A DNA stretch of 62,089 nucleotides from JANNMJ01 sp031397815 (GCA_031397815.1 JANNMJ010000241.1:1-62089), one strand, 5' to 3'; shown: positions 16,935 through 26,037, numbered from the stretch's first letter. Notes: generated by a model from the sequence alone, not told the origin. Numbers and translations: made by a program.

Positions 16935-18638
16935 CTACTCCACCACCAGCCGCCGCCCCACGCCGCCGCACCGCACCGAGTACAGCCCGGCGGGTAAGCC
17001 GCGCACATCCAGCACCGCTTCCGTCTGACCCGCTGCCAAGGTTTGGCGCCGCACCACCCGGCCGAGCGCATCGGAAACGGTGAGCGGTTGGGTTGCCGCC
17101 GTGGTGGCGGCTACGGTGAGATGCACCGTGGTGTGGGCGGGGTTGGGGTAGAGCGTGAACGAAACCGACGCTTTCTCCGCAGCCGTGGCGAGCAGCATTG
17201 GGCCGAAATCGGCGGTGGCCATGAAGAGCGGGCTGATGAACGTGCCGCTCCCGGCGGCGGCGTTGGTGAGCGTGGTGGCTCCGAAGGCAATTGTTGGGCT
17301 GTCGAAATAGCCCGAAGTCGTGACTTGGATGCGCCCGCCGTTTAGGTCGGCGGCCACTCTTACGGCCTCTTCGTAGCCGGTTCCGCCGGCACTCAGCACA
17401 TCGACCCAGCCAGTGGTTCCGCCCGCCCAACGGGCCACGTACGTGTCGGATTCGCCGTTGCTGGAAATAGAAGGACCGGGCAGCGCTTGCAGCAAGCCGA
17501 ATCTGATATTGTTGGTGAAGGCGCCCGCTACTATTAGCTCGCCGATGCCGCCGGGCACCCAAGCCAAATCGTAGCAATAGGCTTCGGCGCCAGCTCCGCC
17601 CACCTGCGAGACCTGATTCCAAGTACCCATTGTATCAAGAGTCGCGAGAAAACCGTCGGTATCGCCGCGCGGTGTCACCGTACCGACTTGCCCGAAAGTG
17701 ACAGGGCCGCTCATGTAGCCTACCACGGCCACCTCGGAGGTCACGGGGTCCACGGCAATCGACCCGGCTTCTTCGCTGTCCGGCCCGCCCGCACTCACCA
17801 CCCACCGCCACTGCCCGGCCGCATTGAGGCTACCGACCCAAATGTCTTCGGCACCAGCGCCGGGAAATACTTGGCCGTTGAACAGCGCCGGGAGGTAAAA
17901 GCTGCCCGTCGCGTACACGTTCCCCCGCGCATCGGTCGCGACGCCGGAGCCGATATCATCGTCCGGCCCGCCGCCCGTCTCAATCCAACCCCACTGACCC
18001 GACGCCTTATCCAGCGCCGCCACGAACGCATCCTGACTGCCATTCACCGCCGTCCGGACTTGCGCATCGAACCGCCCGATGCCCGTAAAAAGGCCCGTAG
18101 CGTAAACCGCCGCATTATTTACGGCTATTTGCAGAACGAACGCGCCATCGCCGGCAGTGCTGCGCGCAGCCGTCGCCCACCGCCATTGCCCCGCCGAGTT
18201 CAGGCTCGCCACGAATCCGTGATTCACGTTGCCCGAAGCCACGGGCAAGGTAGTGGCACCAAGCTGCATCGCGCCGTTCCCATAAACGCCGCCGATGTAC
18301 ACGTCACCCGCCGCATCGACCGTGATATCGGTCGCGACGGCAGAGGCGGTACCCTGCGAAGCCGTCGCCCAGAGCCACTGCCCGGCAGGGTCGCGCTTCG
18401 CCACAAAAACCGCCTGCTCCCCGTTATTCCGCAGCGTAATGGAGCCAAACGTGGCCGAATCGACCAGAAAACCGGTCAAATATTGATTATGATTGGCATC
18501 GACCGCCACAACGCCGGCACCCTCGGTATGGGCGCCGGATTGGAAAGCCGAAACCCAAGCGGCTTGCGCCATAGCGGGCGCCGCACCGAGCAAAAGCGCC
18601 GCCGAAAGCAGCGTCCCACGGGTCAGAAAAGTCATCAT
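16935..18638 (-). CDS. T9SS-secreted SBBP-repeat protein, paralogue
   Basis: The 567-residue protein begins at MMTFLTRGTLLSAALLLG, a signal peptide ending AMAQ. SBBP-type repeats follow, such as VVAVDANHNQYLTGFLVD, VATDARGNVYATGSFY and GSIAVDPVTSEVAVVGYMSG, with recurrent GQWRW(A/V) strands. The C-terminal T9SS domain reads LYPNPAHTTVHLTVAATTA and ends GGVGRRLVVE. Repeats of this type usually form beta-propellers. The role outside the cell is not known. It lies upstream of and co-directional with the preceding paralogue. The adjacent Met codon is an equally possible start. Confidence 0.85.
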   Translation of the reverse strand: MMTFLTRGTLLSAALLLGAAPAMAQAAWVSAFQSGAHTEGAGVVAVDANHNQYLTGFLVDSATFGSITLRNNGEQAVFVAKRDPAGQWLWATASQGTASAVATDITVDAAGDVYIGGVYGNGAMQLGATTLPVASGNVNHGFVASLNSAGQWRWATAARSTAGDGAFVLQIAVNNAAVYATGLFTGIGRFDAQVRTAVNGSQDAFVAALDKASGQWGWIETGGGPDDDIGSGVATDARGNVYATGSFYLPALFNGQVFPGAGAEDIWVGSLNAAGQWRWVVSAGGPDSEEAGSIAVDPVTSEVAVVGYMSGPVTFGQVGTVTPRGDTDGFLATLDTMGTWNQVSQVGGAGAEAYCYDLAWVPGGIGELIVAGAFTNNIRFGLLQALPGPSISSNGESDTYVARWAGGTTGWVDVLSAGGTGYEEAVRVAADLNGGRIQVTTSGYFDSPTIAFGATTLTNAAAGSGTFISPLFMATADFGPMLLATAAEKASVSFTLYPNPAHTTVHLTVAATTAATQPLTVSDALGRVVRRQTLAAGQTEAVLDVRGLPAGLYSVRCGGVGRRLVVE

Positions 18639-18690
18639 TTGAAGGAAGGAAAAAGAAATCAAAAGAGGTTTTTGGTCGAATCAGCGTACG

Positions 18691-19230
18691 CTATCCCTCA
18701 TCGTCCAGTCCGCGCCGCAGCTCATCCACTGAGCGCATCACTTTATCGCTCAAACCCTTGCGGTATTTATCAAGCGCATTCGCGATAGTCGGCTGACTGA
18801 TAGCGAGCATCTGCGCGGCGAGAATGGCGGCATTCGTCGCGCCATCGACCGCCACCGTCGCCACGGGCACCCCGGCGGGCATTTGCAGAATCGACAGAAT
18901 CGAGTCAATCCCCCGAATCGAGTTCGAGGAGTTGATCGGCACGCCCACCACCGGCAGATTCGTGAACGACGCCACCATCCCCGGCAGATGCGCCGCGCCA
19001 CCTGCCCCGGCGATAATCACGCGCAAGCCACGCTTCCGCGCCGATTCGGCGTATTCGACCATCCGATGCGGCGTCCGGTGGGCGCTCACGATGGTAATTT
19101 CATACGGAACCCCCAATTGGGCGAGGGTATCCACGGCGGACTGCATTACTTTCAAGTCAGAAATGGAGCCCATAATCACGCCTACAACGGCCGTGCCGGT
19201 GGCGGAAGCAGAAACAGTTTCATCGGTCAT
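18691..19230 (-). CDS. purE: N5-carboxyaminoimidazole ribonucleotide mutase PurE
   Basis: The 179-residue enzyme converts N5-CAIR to CAIR in purine biosynthesis. Class I motifs are clear: VIMGSISDLKVM near the N-terminus, SAHRTPHRM, and AGAGGAAHLPGM. GVPINSSNSIRGIDSILSI marks the substrate pocket. The ATG at 19230 gives the usual length, and the longer open frame upstream crosses a palindromic repeat. Its partner purK lies upstream on the same strand, separated by 267 bases that hold an inverted repeat, so expression may be partly uncoupled. Confidence 0.97.
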   Translation of the reverse strand: MTDETVSASATGTAVVGVIMGSISDLKVMQSAVDTLAQLGVPYEITIVSAHRTPHRMVEYAESARKRGLRVIIAGAGGAAHLPGMVASFTNLPVVGVPINSSNSIRGIDSILSILQMPAGVPVATVAVDGATNAAILAAQMLAISQPTIANALDKYRKGLSDKVMRSVDELRRGLDDEG

Positions 19231-19310
19231 ACCGCGAATGTAGGCCCGCGCCAAGCGCTTGCGCGAAGAGCAGGGGTAATTACGAATCGGCGGATGCAGC
19301 GACAAAAAAA

Positions 19311-19470
19311 CTCCCCGCCCCGGAGGGGAGGGGTGCCCCGAAGGGGCGGGGTGGGGGGACACGTAGATACAGCCCGCCATAGCAAACCCGCCGCGTGTGC
19401 GCAACCGCATTGCCCAACCGCCTACCCCACCCCGGCCCTTCGGGCCACCCCTCCCCCAAGGGGGCGGGGA
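19311..19470. repeat. Inverted GC-rich repeat pair in the purK-purE gap
   Basis: A roughly 45-bp element beginning CTCCCCGCCCCGGAGGGG and ending GGGGTGGGG (19311-19355) recurs inverted at about 19424-19470. The copies differ at scattered positions but keep internal hairpins (TGCCCCGAAGGGGC and TGGCCCGAAGGGCC). The layout is BIME-like. A role as a transcript stabiliser or attenuator is possible but unproven. Confidence 0.8.
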
Positions 19471-19497
19471 GTTCGGGCTTATCTTACTGCTAACGGC

Positions 19498-20643
19498 TTA
19501 ACTATTCCCAACAATCCGTATCATCCCCGCTGCCCGCGCCGCCAGCGCCGTCGCCTCCCCGGCGGTATTCGCGACGGCCGTCAAATGGCCCATCTTGCGG
19601 TGCGGGCGGGTGCGGGTCTTGCCATACAAATGAATGCTGACGCCAGGCAGCGCCAGCGCCTCCGCCAATCCGTGGACGGTGGTGGGGCCGTCGCCGCCAT
19701 CGGGCGCGCCGAGGAGGTTCACCATTGCGGCGGCTGAGCGTGGTGCCACCTCGCCGAGCGGCAGGCCGAGTATGGCGCGCAGATGCTGCTGAAACTGCGA
19801 AACGTGGTTCGCCTCCATCGTGTGGTGGCCGGAATTGTGCGGCCGGGGTGCCACTTCGTTCACCAGCACGGCGCCATCGGGCAGCAGAAACAGCTCCACC
19901 GCCAATAGCCCCACGGTAGCGAAAGCGGCGCAGGTGCGAATGGCTAAATCAGTAGCCCGACGGGCGATTTCGGCCGAGATATCGGCCGGGGCAGCCAGCG
20001 CCGTCACCAGATGCGTGTGCGGGTCGAAGACCATTTCCACCACCGGAAACGCCCGAATCGTGCCATCGGCCGTGCGGGCGCAGACCACCGCCAGCTCCTT
20101 TGCATACGTCACCCGCGCTTCGAGGACGCTGGGGGCATCGAAGCCTTTTTCGGTCAGGGCCGCGGCGTCGGGCAGGTGCCGGACGCCGTGGCCGTCGTAC
20201 CCGCCGTGCCGCAACTTCTGAAACGCGGGCAGCAGCGCCGGGTCATCCGCCACAAGCGCCGCCGCATCGGCCGCGCTTCCGGCCAGCCGGAAGGGGGCGG
20301 TTTCCAACCCATTCAGCTCGAAAAACTGCTTTTGCAGCCCCTTATCCTGAATAATCGCGAGGGCGCCGGGGTCGGGGTAAACCGCCTTGCCCGCCGCCTG
20401 CAACGCCTTCAGCGCGGCCACACTTACGTGCTCGATTTCAATCGTAATCACATCGCAATCCGCGCCGAACGCCCGCACTGCGGCTTCATCGGCGAAATCG
20501 CCCACCACGAACTCGTCGCAGCAGCGCGCCGCCGGGGCATTCGGATCGGGGTCGAGCACCCGCACCCGCACCGGCAAATCCAACGCCGCCTGACAAAGCA
20601 TCCGGCCCAGCTGGCCGCCACCAAGAATCCCAAGAGTAACCAT
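19498..20643 (-). CDS. purK: N5-carboxyaminoimidazole ribonucleotide synthase PurK
   Basis: The 381-residue ATP-grasp enzyme carboxylates AIR with ATP and bicarbonate, feeding PurE. LGILGGGQLGRML opens the protein as the nucleotide-binding turn. FQKLRHGGYDGHGV corresponds to the KT/RxGGYDGKG motif and VNEVAPRPHNSGHHT to the ATP-grasp active site. The start at 20643 was chosen at VTLGILGGG. A -7-like box TACCTTCG (complement 20648-20655) ends four bases before the ATG, so the mRNA would be leaderless or nearly so, if that box is used. Confidence 0.97.
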   Translation of the reverse strand: MVTLGILGGGQLGRMLCQAALDLPVRVRVLDPDPNAPAARCCDEFVVGDFADEAAVRAFGADCDVITIEIEHVSVAALKALQAAGKAVYPDPGALAIIQDKGLQKQFFELNGLETAPFRLAGSAADAAALVADDPALLPAFQKLRHGGYDGHGVRHLPDAAALTEKGFDAPSVLEARVTYAKELAVVCARTADGTIRAFPVVEMVFDPHTHLVTALAAPADISAEIARRATDLAIRTCAAFATVGLLAVELFLLPDGAVLVNEVAPRPHNSGHHTMEANHVSQFQQHLRAILGLPLGEVAPRSAAAMVNLLGAPDGGDGPTTVHGLAEALALPGVSIHLYGKTRTRPHRKMGHLTAVANTAGEATALAARAAGMIRIVGNS

Positions 20644-20697
20644 AAAACGAAGGTAGGGGCGCCCCTGCGCGCAATTGGCACGAAGCAAGAGGTACGC

Positions 20698-20789
20698 GTG
20701 GCCAGCTCTGTCTCAGAGATGGCGTCAAGAGAATGCCAAGAGGACGACAATAGGCGAATCAACGCCATCTCTGAGACAGAGCTGGCCAC
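20698..20789. repeat. Inverted repeat with 28-bp perfect arms
   Basis: The arms at 20698-20725 and 20762-20789 are exact mirrors (GTGGCCAGCTCTG... and ...CAGAGCTGGCCAC). Each arm also folds on itself through CTCTG-TCT-CAGAG, so each is a REP-like hairpin of a third family. The element lies between the divergent purK and marC. Confidence 0.85.
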
Positions 20790-20874
20790 GTGCGCTTCCC
20801 CACATCCCCACATCCCCACATCCCCACATCTCTCCCAAATCCCCCCCATCCCCCCATCAGCTAAATCTGCGGTC

Positions 20875-20882
20875 TACTTTTG
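20875..20882 (+). promoter_or_regulatory. -7 box TACTTTTG for marC
   Basis: TACTTTTG matches the Bacteroidota -7 consensus TAnnTTTG exactly, eight bases before the marC ATG. No TTG is seen 19 bases upstream. Four copies of CCCCACAT and short C runs precede it. The transcript would be nearly leaderless. Confidence 0.5.
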
Positions 20883-20890
20883 CGTCACGT

Positions 20891-21511
20891 ATGGACATCC
20901 TCCTCGGCACCTTCTCAGCGCTCTTCTCGGTGGTGAACCCGTTCGGGGCGATGCCGGTCTTCCTAACGCTGACGCAGGACGACTCGCCCGGCCGCCGGAA
21001 CCGGATTGCCTTGCGGGCGTGCTTTTATATGGCGCTCGTGCTGCTGGCGTTCTTTCTGGCGGGGCAATACATCCTCAATTTCTTCGGCCTACGCATCCAC
21101 GACCTGCGGATTGCGGGCGGCATGATGCTCCTCAAATCCGGGTTCGATTTGCTCGATTCCGGCTCCGGCACGGGCGGTAAAAAGGTCTCGAAGGAAGTCC
21201 TCGAAGAGTCGCAGACGAAGCCCGACATCTCGTTTACGCCCCTCGCGATGCCGCTGCTTTCCGGCCCCGGCTCCATCGCCATCAGTATCGGCCTGTTCAC
21301 CGAGAAGCTGAAGTTTTTTGACTTCGCGTTCATTATGCTCGCCATTCTCGCCGTTGCCGTCGCGTCGTTCTTCACGCTTTACTTCTCGGGCCGTCTGTCG
21401 CGGTTTATGGGGAAGGCCGGTTTGGCGGCGCTCTCGCGGATTATGGCGTTCATCACCCTCAGCCTCGGCGTCAGCTTTATTATGACGGGGTTGAAGGCCG
21501 TGTTCTTTTAG
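20891..21511 (+). CDS. MarC family integral membrane protein
   Basis: This 206-residue UPF0056/MarC protein has six hydrophobic segments. It opens LLGTFSALFSVVNPFGAMPV, the conserved N-terminal helix with NPFGAMP. The second conserved half carries PLAMPLLSGPGSIA. The family was named from the mar locus, but its transport function is not established. A predicted cytoplasmic loop rich in Gly and Lys (SGSGTGGKKVSKE) joins the halves. It diverges from purK and lies upstream of hemE with a gap of about 120 bases. Confidence 0.93.
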   Translation: MDILLGTFSALFSVVNPFGAMPVFLTLTQDDSPGRRNRIALRACFYMALVLLAFFLAGQYILNFFGLRIHDLRIAGGMMLLKSGFDLLDSGSGTGGKKVSKEVLEESQTKPDISFTPLAMPLLSGPGSIAISIGLFTEKLKFFDFAFIMLAILAVAVASFFTLYFSGRLSRFMGKAGLAALSRIMAFITLSLGVSFIMTGLKAVFF

Positions 21512-21633
21512 CGGTTTCGGCCCGAAAGAATACTATTTGTGCCGAAGCCGTCTACACCGGACATCTCATAGGCCTCCCATAGGTCTACCCCCTATCTACC
21601 CGGCGTCCCCTCAGACCCCACAATCTCCAGAAA

Positions 21634-22704
21634 GTGCAACAGAACGACCTCTCCAACTCCCTTTTTCTGCGGGCCGCGCGCGGCGAAGTCACCGAGCGTC
21701 CGCCCGTCTGGCTGATGCGCCAAGCGGGTCGGATTCTGCCCGAATACCGCGCCGTCCGCGCCAAGATGGGGGGGTTCAAGGAGCTGGTCGAAACCCCCGA
21801 ATTCGCCGCTGAAGTCACGCTGCAACCGGTTGATTTACTTGGGGTCGATGCCGCCATCATCTTCTCTGATATCCTCGTCGTGCCCGAAGCGATGGGGCTT
21901 CCCTACGAGATGATTGAGGCGAAAGGCCCGCGCTTCCCCCGCGCCATCCGCTCCGCCGCCGACGTGGCTGCCCTGCGCGGCCCCGACGCCGAGCAGCACC
22001 TGCGCTACGTCCTCGATGCCATCCGCCTCACCAAGCGCGCGTTGGCGTGCCGCGTGCCGCTCATCGGCTTCGCAGGCGCCCCGTGGACGATTCTCGCCTA
22101 CATGGTCGAAGGCTCCGGGTCGAAAACCTTCAGCCTCGCCCGCCGGATGCTGGTCGAAGAACCCGCCCTCGCCCACGACCTCCTCCAACGCATCACCGAC
22201 GTCACCATCGATTACCTCCGCGCTCAAGTCCGCGCCGGGGCCGATGTGATTCAAGTGTTCGACTCGTGGGCCGGTATCCTCGGCCCCGACACCTACGCCG
22301 CCTTCTCGCAGCCCTACATCGCGCAAATCACCGCCGCCCTCGGCACCGCCGATGCCGCCACCGGCACGCATGCCGTCCCCGTCACGGTCTTCGCGCTCGG
22401 CGCGTGGTTCGCCACGGCTTCGCTCGCGCAGCTACCGGGCGTCCGCACCGTCGGCCTCGATTGGCATCACGACGCGGCCGCCGTCCGCGCCCAAGTCGGC
22501 CCGCACATCACCCTGCAAGGCAACCTCGACCCTGCCGCCCTCTACGGCTCCTTCGACTCGGTGCGCGCCGCCACCCGCCGGATGCTGGCTGCCTTCAAGG
22601 GCGGGCCGCACATCGCCAACCTCGGCCACGGTGTCTACCCTGATACCGACCCGGATAAGGTGCGGTGCTTCATTGAAGAAGTGAAGCAGAGCGTGGCGCA
22701 GTAG
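21634..22704 (+). CDS. hemE: Uroporphyrinogen decarboxylase HemE
   Basis: The 356-residue enzyme removes four carboxyl groups from uroporphyrinogen III to give coproporphyrinogen III in haem synthesis. The signature WLMRQAGRILPEYRAVR lies near the N-terminus, and IIFSDILVVPEAMG plus GFAGAPWTILAYMVEG follow. The substrate-binding loop VFDSWAGILGPDTY is present. Translation starts at GTG (21634). A run of seven G in ATGGGGGGGTTC could be mildly slippery but is not unusual in such GC-rich DNA. The protein has normal length. Confidence 0.97.
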   Translation: MQQNDLSNSLFLRAARGEVTERPPVWLMRQAGRILPEYRAVRAKMGGFKELVETPEFAAEVTLQPVDLLGVDAAIIFSDILVVPEAMGLPYEMIEAKGPRFPRAIRSAADVAALRGPDAEQHLRYVLDAIRLTKRALACRVPLIGFAGAPWTILAYMVEGSGSKTFSLARRMLVEEPALAHDLLQRITDVTIDYLRAQVRAGADVIQVFDSWAGILGPDTYAAFSQPYIAQITAALGTADAATGTHAVPVTVFALGAWFATASLAQLPGVRTVGLDWHHDAAAVRAQVGPHITLQGNLDPAALYGSFDSVRAATRRMLAAFKGGPHIANLGHGVYPDTDPDKVRCFIEEVKQSVAQ

Positions 22705-22759
22705 GCAGCCCTGATTCAGCCGCAACAATAGGGTCATCAACAGCCAACCGCCCACCCCC

Positions 22760-22767
22760 TATTTTTG
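22760..22767 (+). promoter_or_regulatory. Candidate -7 box of the peroxiredoxin gene
   Basis: TATTTTTG fits TAnnTTTG in a GC-rich gap 113 bases before the peroxiredoxin ATG. No TTG is spaced 19 bases upstream, so support is limited. Confidence 0.35.
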
Positions 22768-22880
22768 CCCCCGCAAACCCAACCGGCCCCGCACTGGTTG
22801 TAATGCCCAGCGGCTCCAGCCGCTTCCGTTTGTTTTGGAAACCCTAAAGTGCGCCGCAAGCGCCAAATTCAGCAAGTACA

Positions 22881-23510
22881 ATGGCAGTTCTCGTAGGCAA
22901 AAAAGCCCCCTCGTTCAAAGCAACGGCCGTTATCGACGGCGAGTTTGAAGATGATTTCTCGCTTGAGCGTTACCTCGGCAAGCAGCACGTCATCCTGTAT
23001 TTCTACCCGCGCGACTTCACCTTCGTGTGCCCCACGGAGATCATCGCCTTCCAGGATAAGCTCGCCGAGTTCGAGAAGCGCGGCGTCGCCATCATCGGCT
23101 GCTCCACGGATTCGCACTTTTCGCACTTTGCGTGGCTGAGCACCCCGCGCGATAAAGGCGGCATCGAAGGCGTCACGTACCCGCTCGTGGCCGACCCCGC
23201 GATGACCATCGCGAAGAACTACGATGTCCTCGGCGGCGATTTCGAGTACAACGACAACGATGAGCTGACCTTCGTCGGCACGCCGGAAGCCTACCGTGGC
23301 CTGTTCCTCATCGACCGCGACGGCATCGTCCGCCACCAGCTCGTCAACGACGGTCCCCTCGGCCGGAACATCGACGAAGCCCTGCGGATGGTCGACGCCC
23401 TCCAGCACGTTGAGAAGTACGGCGAAGTCTGCCCCGCGAACTGGGAAGAAGGCAAAGACGCGATGAATGCCACCCGTGAGGGCGTTTCTGATTACCTCGC
23501 GCGCCACTAG
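22881..23510 (+). CDS. Typical 2-Cys peroxiredoxin (AhpC/Prx1 type)
   Basis: The 209-residue protein reduces hydrogen peroxide and organic hydroperoxides. The peroxidatic Cys50 lies in FTFVCPTEI and the resolving Cys183 in GEVCPANW, so it is a two-cysteine enzyme forming inter-subunit disulphides. An insertion (GGDFEYNDNDELTF) separates the central strands from the FLIDRDGIVRH segment and makes the protein longer than the minimal family. No reductase gene (AhpF) is adjacent, so thioredoxin is the likely donor. It has its own terminator. Confidence 0.95.
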   Translation: MAVLVGKKAPSFKATAVIDGEFEDDFSLERYLGKQHVILYFYPRDFTFVCPTEIIAFQDKLAEFEKRGVAIIGCSTDSHFSHFAWLSTPRDKGGIEGVTYPLVADPAMTIAKNYDVLGGDFEYNDNDELTFVGTPEAYRGLFLIDRDGIVRHQLVNDGPLGRNIDEALRMVDALQHVEKYGEVCPANWEEGKDAMNATREGVSDYLARH

Positions 23511-23559
23511 CCGAACCGGCTGGCTTGTTTTGACACGCGTCTCGGAGAGACGCTGGTAC

Positions 23560-23600
23560 AGTGGGGTCTCTTTCCATTCGGGAAGAGGCCCCACTTTTTT
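23560..23600 (+). terminator. Intrinsic terminator
   Basis: AGTGGGGTCTCTTTCC pairs with GGGAAGAGGCCCCACT, followed by a T run. It ends the peroxiredoxin transcript. Confidence 0.88.
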
Positions 23601-23676
23601 TGCAGGTTCCACCGAAAGCCGCCAGCTTGCGTATTATTCGGACCTCCGCCCGGCGGTCCTTCTTAGCCCCTGACCC

Positions 23677-25002
23677 TTGTCGCTTTTCCTTTACAACCTC
23701 GGCGTGCAGCTTTACGGGCTGCTAATCTGGCTGATGGCCCCTTTCCGGCCGAAGGCGGCGCATTGGGTGCACGGCCGTCGGCAATGGTCGGTGCGCCTCC
23801 GGACGGCGCTCGCCACCAACCCGGCCGGTGCCGCCGGTGCCCCGATTGTGTGGATGCATTGCGCCTCCCTAGGAGAGTTTGAGCAGGGCCGACCGATTCT
23901 CGAAAACCTCCGCCGCCAATACGGCACCCGCCTGCGCATCCTGCTGACGTTCTTCTCGCCATCGGGCTACAACGTGCGCCAGAACTGGCCGGGGGCCGAT
24001 TACGTCTTCTATCTCCCCCTCGATTCGGCCCGCAACGCCGCCCGCTTCCTCGATATCGTCAAGCCGACGGCCGCCATTTTCGTCAAGTACGAGTTCTGGT
24101 ATTACTACCTCACTTCCCTCCACCGGCACAACATCCCCACCTTCCTGATCGCAGCGGCCCTCCGCCCCGACCAGCCGTTTTTCAAGCCGTGGGGTGGGTT
24201 TTTTAGGTCGATTCTGGCGTGCTTCACTCGCATCTACGCCCAGAACGAAGCCACCGTCGCGCTCCTCAACGGCATCGGCCTCACGGGCGTCACCAACGCC
24301 GGCGACCCGCGCTTCGACCGCGTACGCGGCACCGCCGTCGAGAATCGGCGCCTGAGTTTGATTGATGCGTTCGTCGCGACCGGCGAGCCGGTGCTGGTGG
24401 TCGGGTCAGCTTGGGCGGAAGATTTGGCAGCTCTCGCGCCCGCCATCCAGAAGCACGCGGGCGACCTGAAAGTCATCGTGGCGCCGCACGAAGTGAGCGA
24501 GAGCTACGTCGCGGCCGTCGAAGCCGCCTTCCCCGATATGCTCTCAATTCGGTACTCGCGCGCCGCCCAACAAGCCGCCGCCACCCCCGACGAGCGCGCC
24601 ATTGCCCCCGAGCTTATGGCTGCCTGCCGCGTTCTCATCATTGACAACATCGGGATGCTTTCCGCGCTCTACGCCTACGCCACCATCGCCTACGTGGGCG
24701 GCGCCTTCGGGAAAGGGCTGCATAACGTGCTGGAAGCGGGCGTGTTCGGCGCGCCCGTCCTGTTCGGCCCGCGCATCGAGCGGTTCCCCGAAGCGGCGGC
24801 CCTCATCGCCGTCGGGGGCGCGCGGAGCGTGGCGTCCGCCGCCGAGCTGGAAACCCAGCTCACGCAGTGGCTCACCAACGACAAGGCGCGCTTGGCGGCC
24901 GGGGCGGCGGCGGCGGCCTACGTGTTCACGAACGCCGGAGCCACGGCGCGCATCATGACGGGCATCGCGCCGTGGCTGCCCGCCCGCCCGGATGCGTCGT
25001 AG
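23677..25002 (+). CDS. waaA: 3-deoxy-D-manno-octulosonic acid transferase
   Basis: The 441-residue membrane-anchored GT30 glycosyltransferase adds Kdo to lipid A precursors at the inner membrane. A hydrophobic N-terminal anchor (LFLYNLGVQLYGLLIWLMAP) precedes WMHCASLGEFEQGRPI, the conserved acceptor-side motif with its catalytic Glu. KYEFWYYYL and the C-terminal CMP-Kdo side AYVGGAFGKGLHNVLE are characteristic. Translation appears to start at TTG (23677), since no ATG precedes the anchor. Its presence indicates an LPS-bearing outer membrane. Genes for Kdo synthesis are not in the window. Confidence 0.95.
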   Translation: MSLFLYNLGVQLYGLLIWLMAPFRPKAAHWVHGRRQWSVRLRTALATNPAGAAGAPIVWMHCASLGEFEQGRPILENLRRQYGTRLRILLTFFSPSGYNVRQNWPGADYVFYLPLDSARNAARFLDIVKPTAAIFVKYEFWYYYLTSLHRHNIPTFLIAAALRPDQPFFKPWGGFFRSILACFTRIYAQNEATVALLNGIGLTGVTNAGDPRFDRVRGTAVENRRLSLIDAFVATGEPVLVVGSAWAEDLAALAPAIQKHAGDLKVIVAPHEVSESYVAAVEAAFPDMLSIRYSRAAQQAAATPDERAIAPELMAACRVLIIDNIGMLSALYAYATIAYVGGAFGKGLHNVLEAGVFGAPVLFGPRIERFPEAAALIAVGGARSVASAAELETQLTQWLTNDKARLAAGAAAAAYVFTNAGATARIMTGIAPWLPARPDAS

Positions 25003-25089
25003 CGCCCGGCGCGGCCGTTTCTTTGTCGGCGGCAAACCCGTTGCGCTGGCGCTATAGTGCGCGACGGTAAAGCCCGCACGTCTTTCTTT

Positions 25090-26037
25090 ATGTCGAATCT
25101 AACCGCTTCCCTGACCGGCACCGTCGTCAAATCTACCGGCTCGTGGTACGTGGTGCGGCTCACGGACGGCACCCTGCGCCCGGCGCGCCTACGCGGCAAA
25201 TTCCGCACGCTGAAGCTGCGGGTGAGCAATCCCATCGCCGTCGGCGACCACGTCGCGCTCCTCGCCGAAGGCACCGAGGCGGGTTCGCCGGTCATCATCA
25301 CCGCCATCACGCCGCGCACGAACTACCTGATTCGGCGGTCGGTACACAGTGCGGGGCAGCGCCACATCCTCGCCGCCAACCTCGATCAAGCGCTCCTGCT
25401 CGTCACGTTAGTCTCGCCCGCCACCTCTCTCGGCTTCGTCGACCGCTTTTTAGTTTCGGCCGAAGCGTACGGTATTACGGTGACGCTCGTGTTCAACAAA
25501 GCCGACCAGTACACGCCCGAGATGCTGGAAGTCCAACAGGAGCTAGCGGCCCTGTACGCCCCGCTCGGCTACGGCTCGCTCCGCGCCTCCGCCCTCACCG
25601 GCGACGGCCTCGACGACGTGCGCACCGCCCTCACTGGGCGGGTGACGCTGCTGGCGGGCCACTCCGGCGTCGGCAAAAGCACCCTAGTCAATTCCCTCAT
25701 CCCCGGAGTAGAAGCCCAAACGGCCGAGATTTCCGCCTTCTCCGACAAAGGCACCCACACCACCACCGCCGCCGAGCTATACCGCTACGACCCGACTTCC
25801 GACATTATCGACACCCCCGGCATCAAGGAGCTCGGCGTCGTCGATATCGGCGAAGCCGAGCTAAGCCATTATTTCCCCGAGATGCGGGCGCTCCTCAATC
25901 AGTGCCGCTACCACAACTGTCGCCACACCCATGAGCCGGGCTGCGCCGTGCAAGCCGCCGTGGATAGCGGCGATATCGCCCCCTCGCGCTACCAGAGCTA
26001 CCTCAGCATTCTGGCTGATGAGGACAACCGGCGGTAA
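25090..26037 (+). CDS. rsgA: Ribosome small-subunit GTPase RsgA
   Basis: This 315-residue circularly permuted GTPase acts late in 30S maturation. An N-terminal OB fold (TGTVVKSTGSWYVVR) precedes the G domain, whose motifs are in permuted order: NKAD (in LVFNKADQYT), then GHSGVGKSTL, then DTPGIKELG. A C-terminal zinc knuckle reads CRYHNCRHTHEPGC. The ATG at 25090 starts MSNLTASLTG. A GTG 33 bases upstream is in frame but would add an unlikely extension. Family and role are certain from the motifs. Confidence 0.97.
   Translation: MSNLTASLTGTVVKSTGSWYVVRLTDGTLRPARLRGKFRTLKLRVSNPIAVGDHVALLAEGTEAGSPVIITAITPRTNYLIRRSVHSAGQRHILAANLDQALLLVTLVSPATSLGFVDRFLVSAEAYGITVTLVFNKADQYTPEMLEVQQELAALYAPLGYGSLRASALTGDGLDDVRTALTGRVTLLAGHSGVGKSTLVNSLIPGVEAQTAEISAFSDKGTHTTTAAELYRYDPTSDIIDTPGIKELGVVDIGEAELSHYFPEMRALLNQCRYHNCRHTHEPGCAVQAAVDSGDIAPSRYQSYLSILADEDNRR

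Noticed and set aside
20801..20832. CCCCACAT repeats upstream of marC as iterons
   Set aside because: Only four short copies and no replication gene nearby. Simple sequence drift is more likely.
21772..21780. G7 run in hemE as a phase-variable tract
   Set aside because: The run is short, lies inside an essential gene in GC-rich DNA and shows no other sign of switching.
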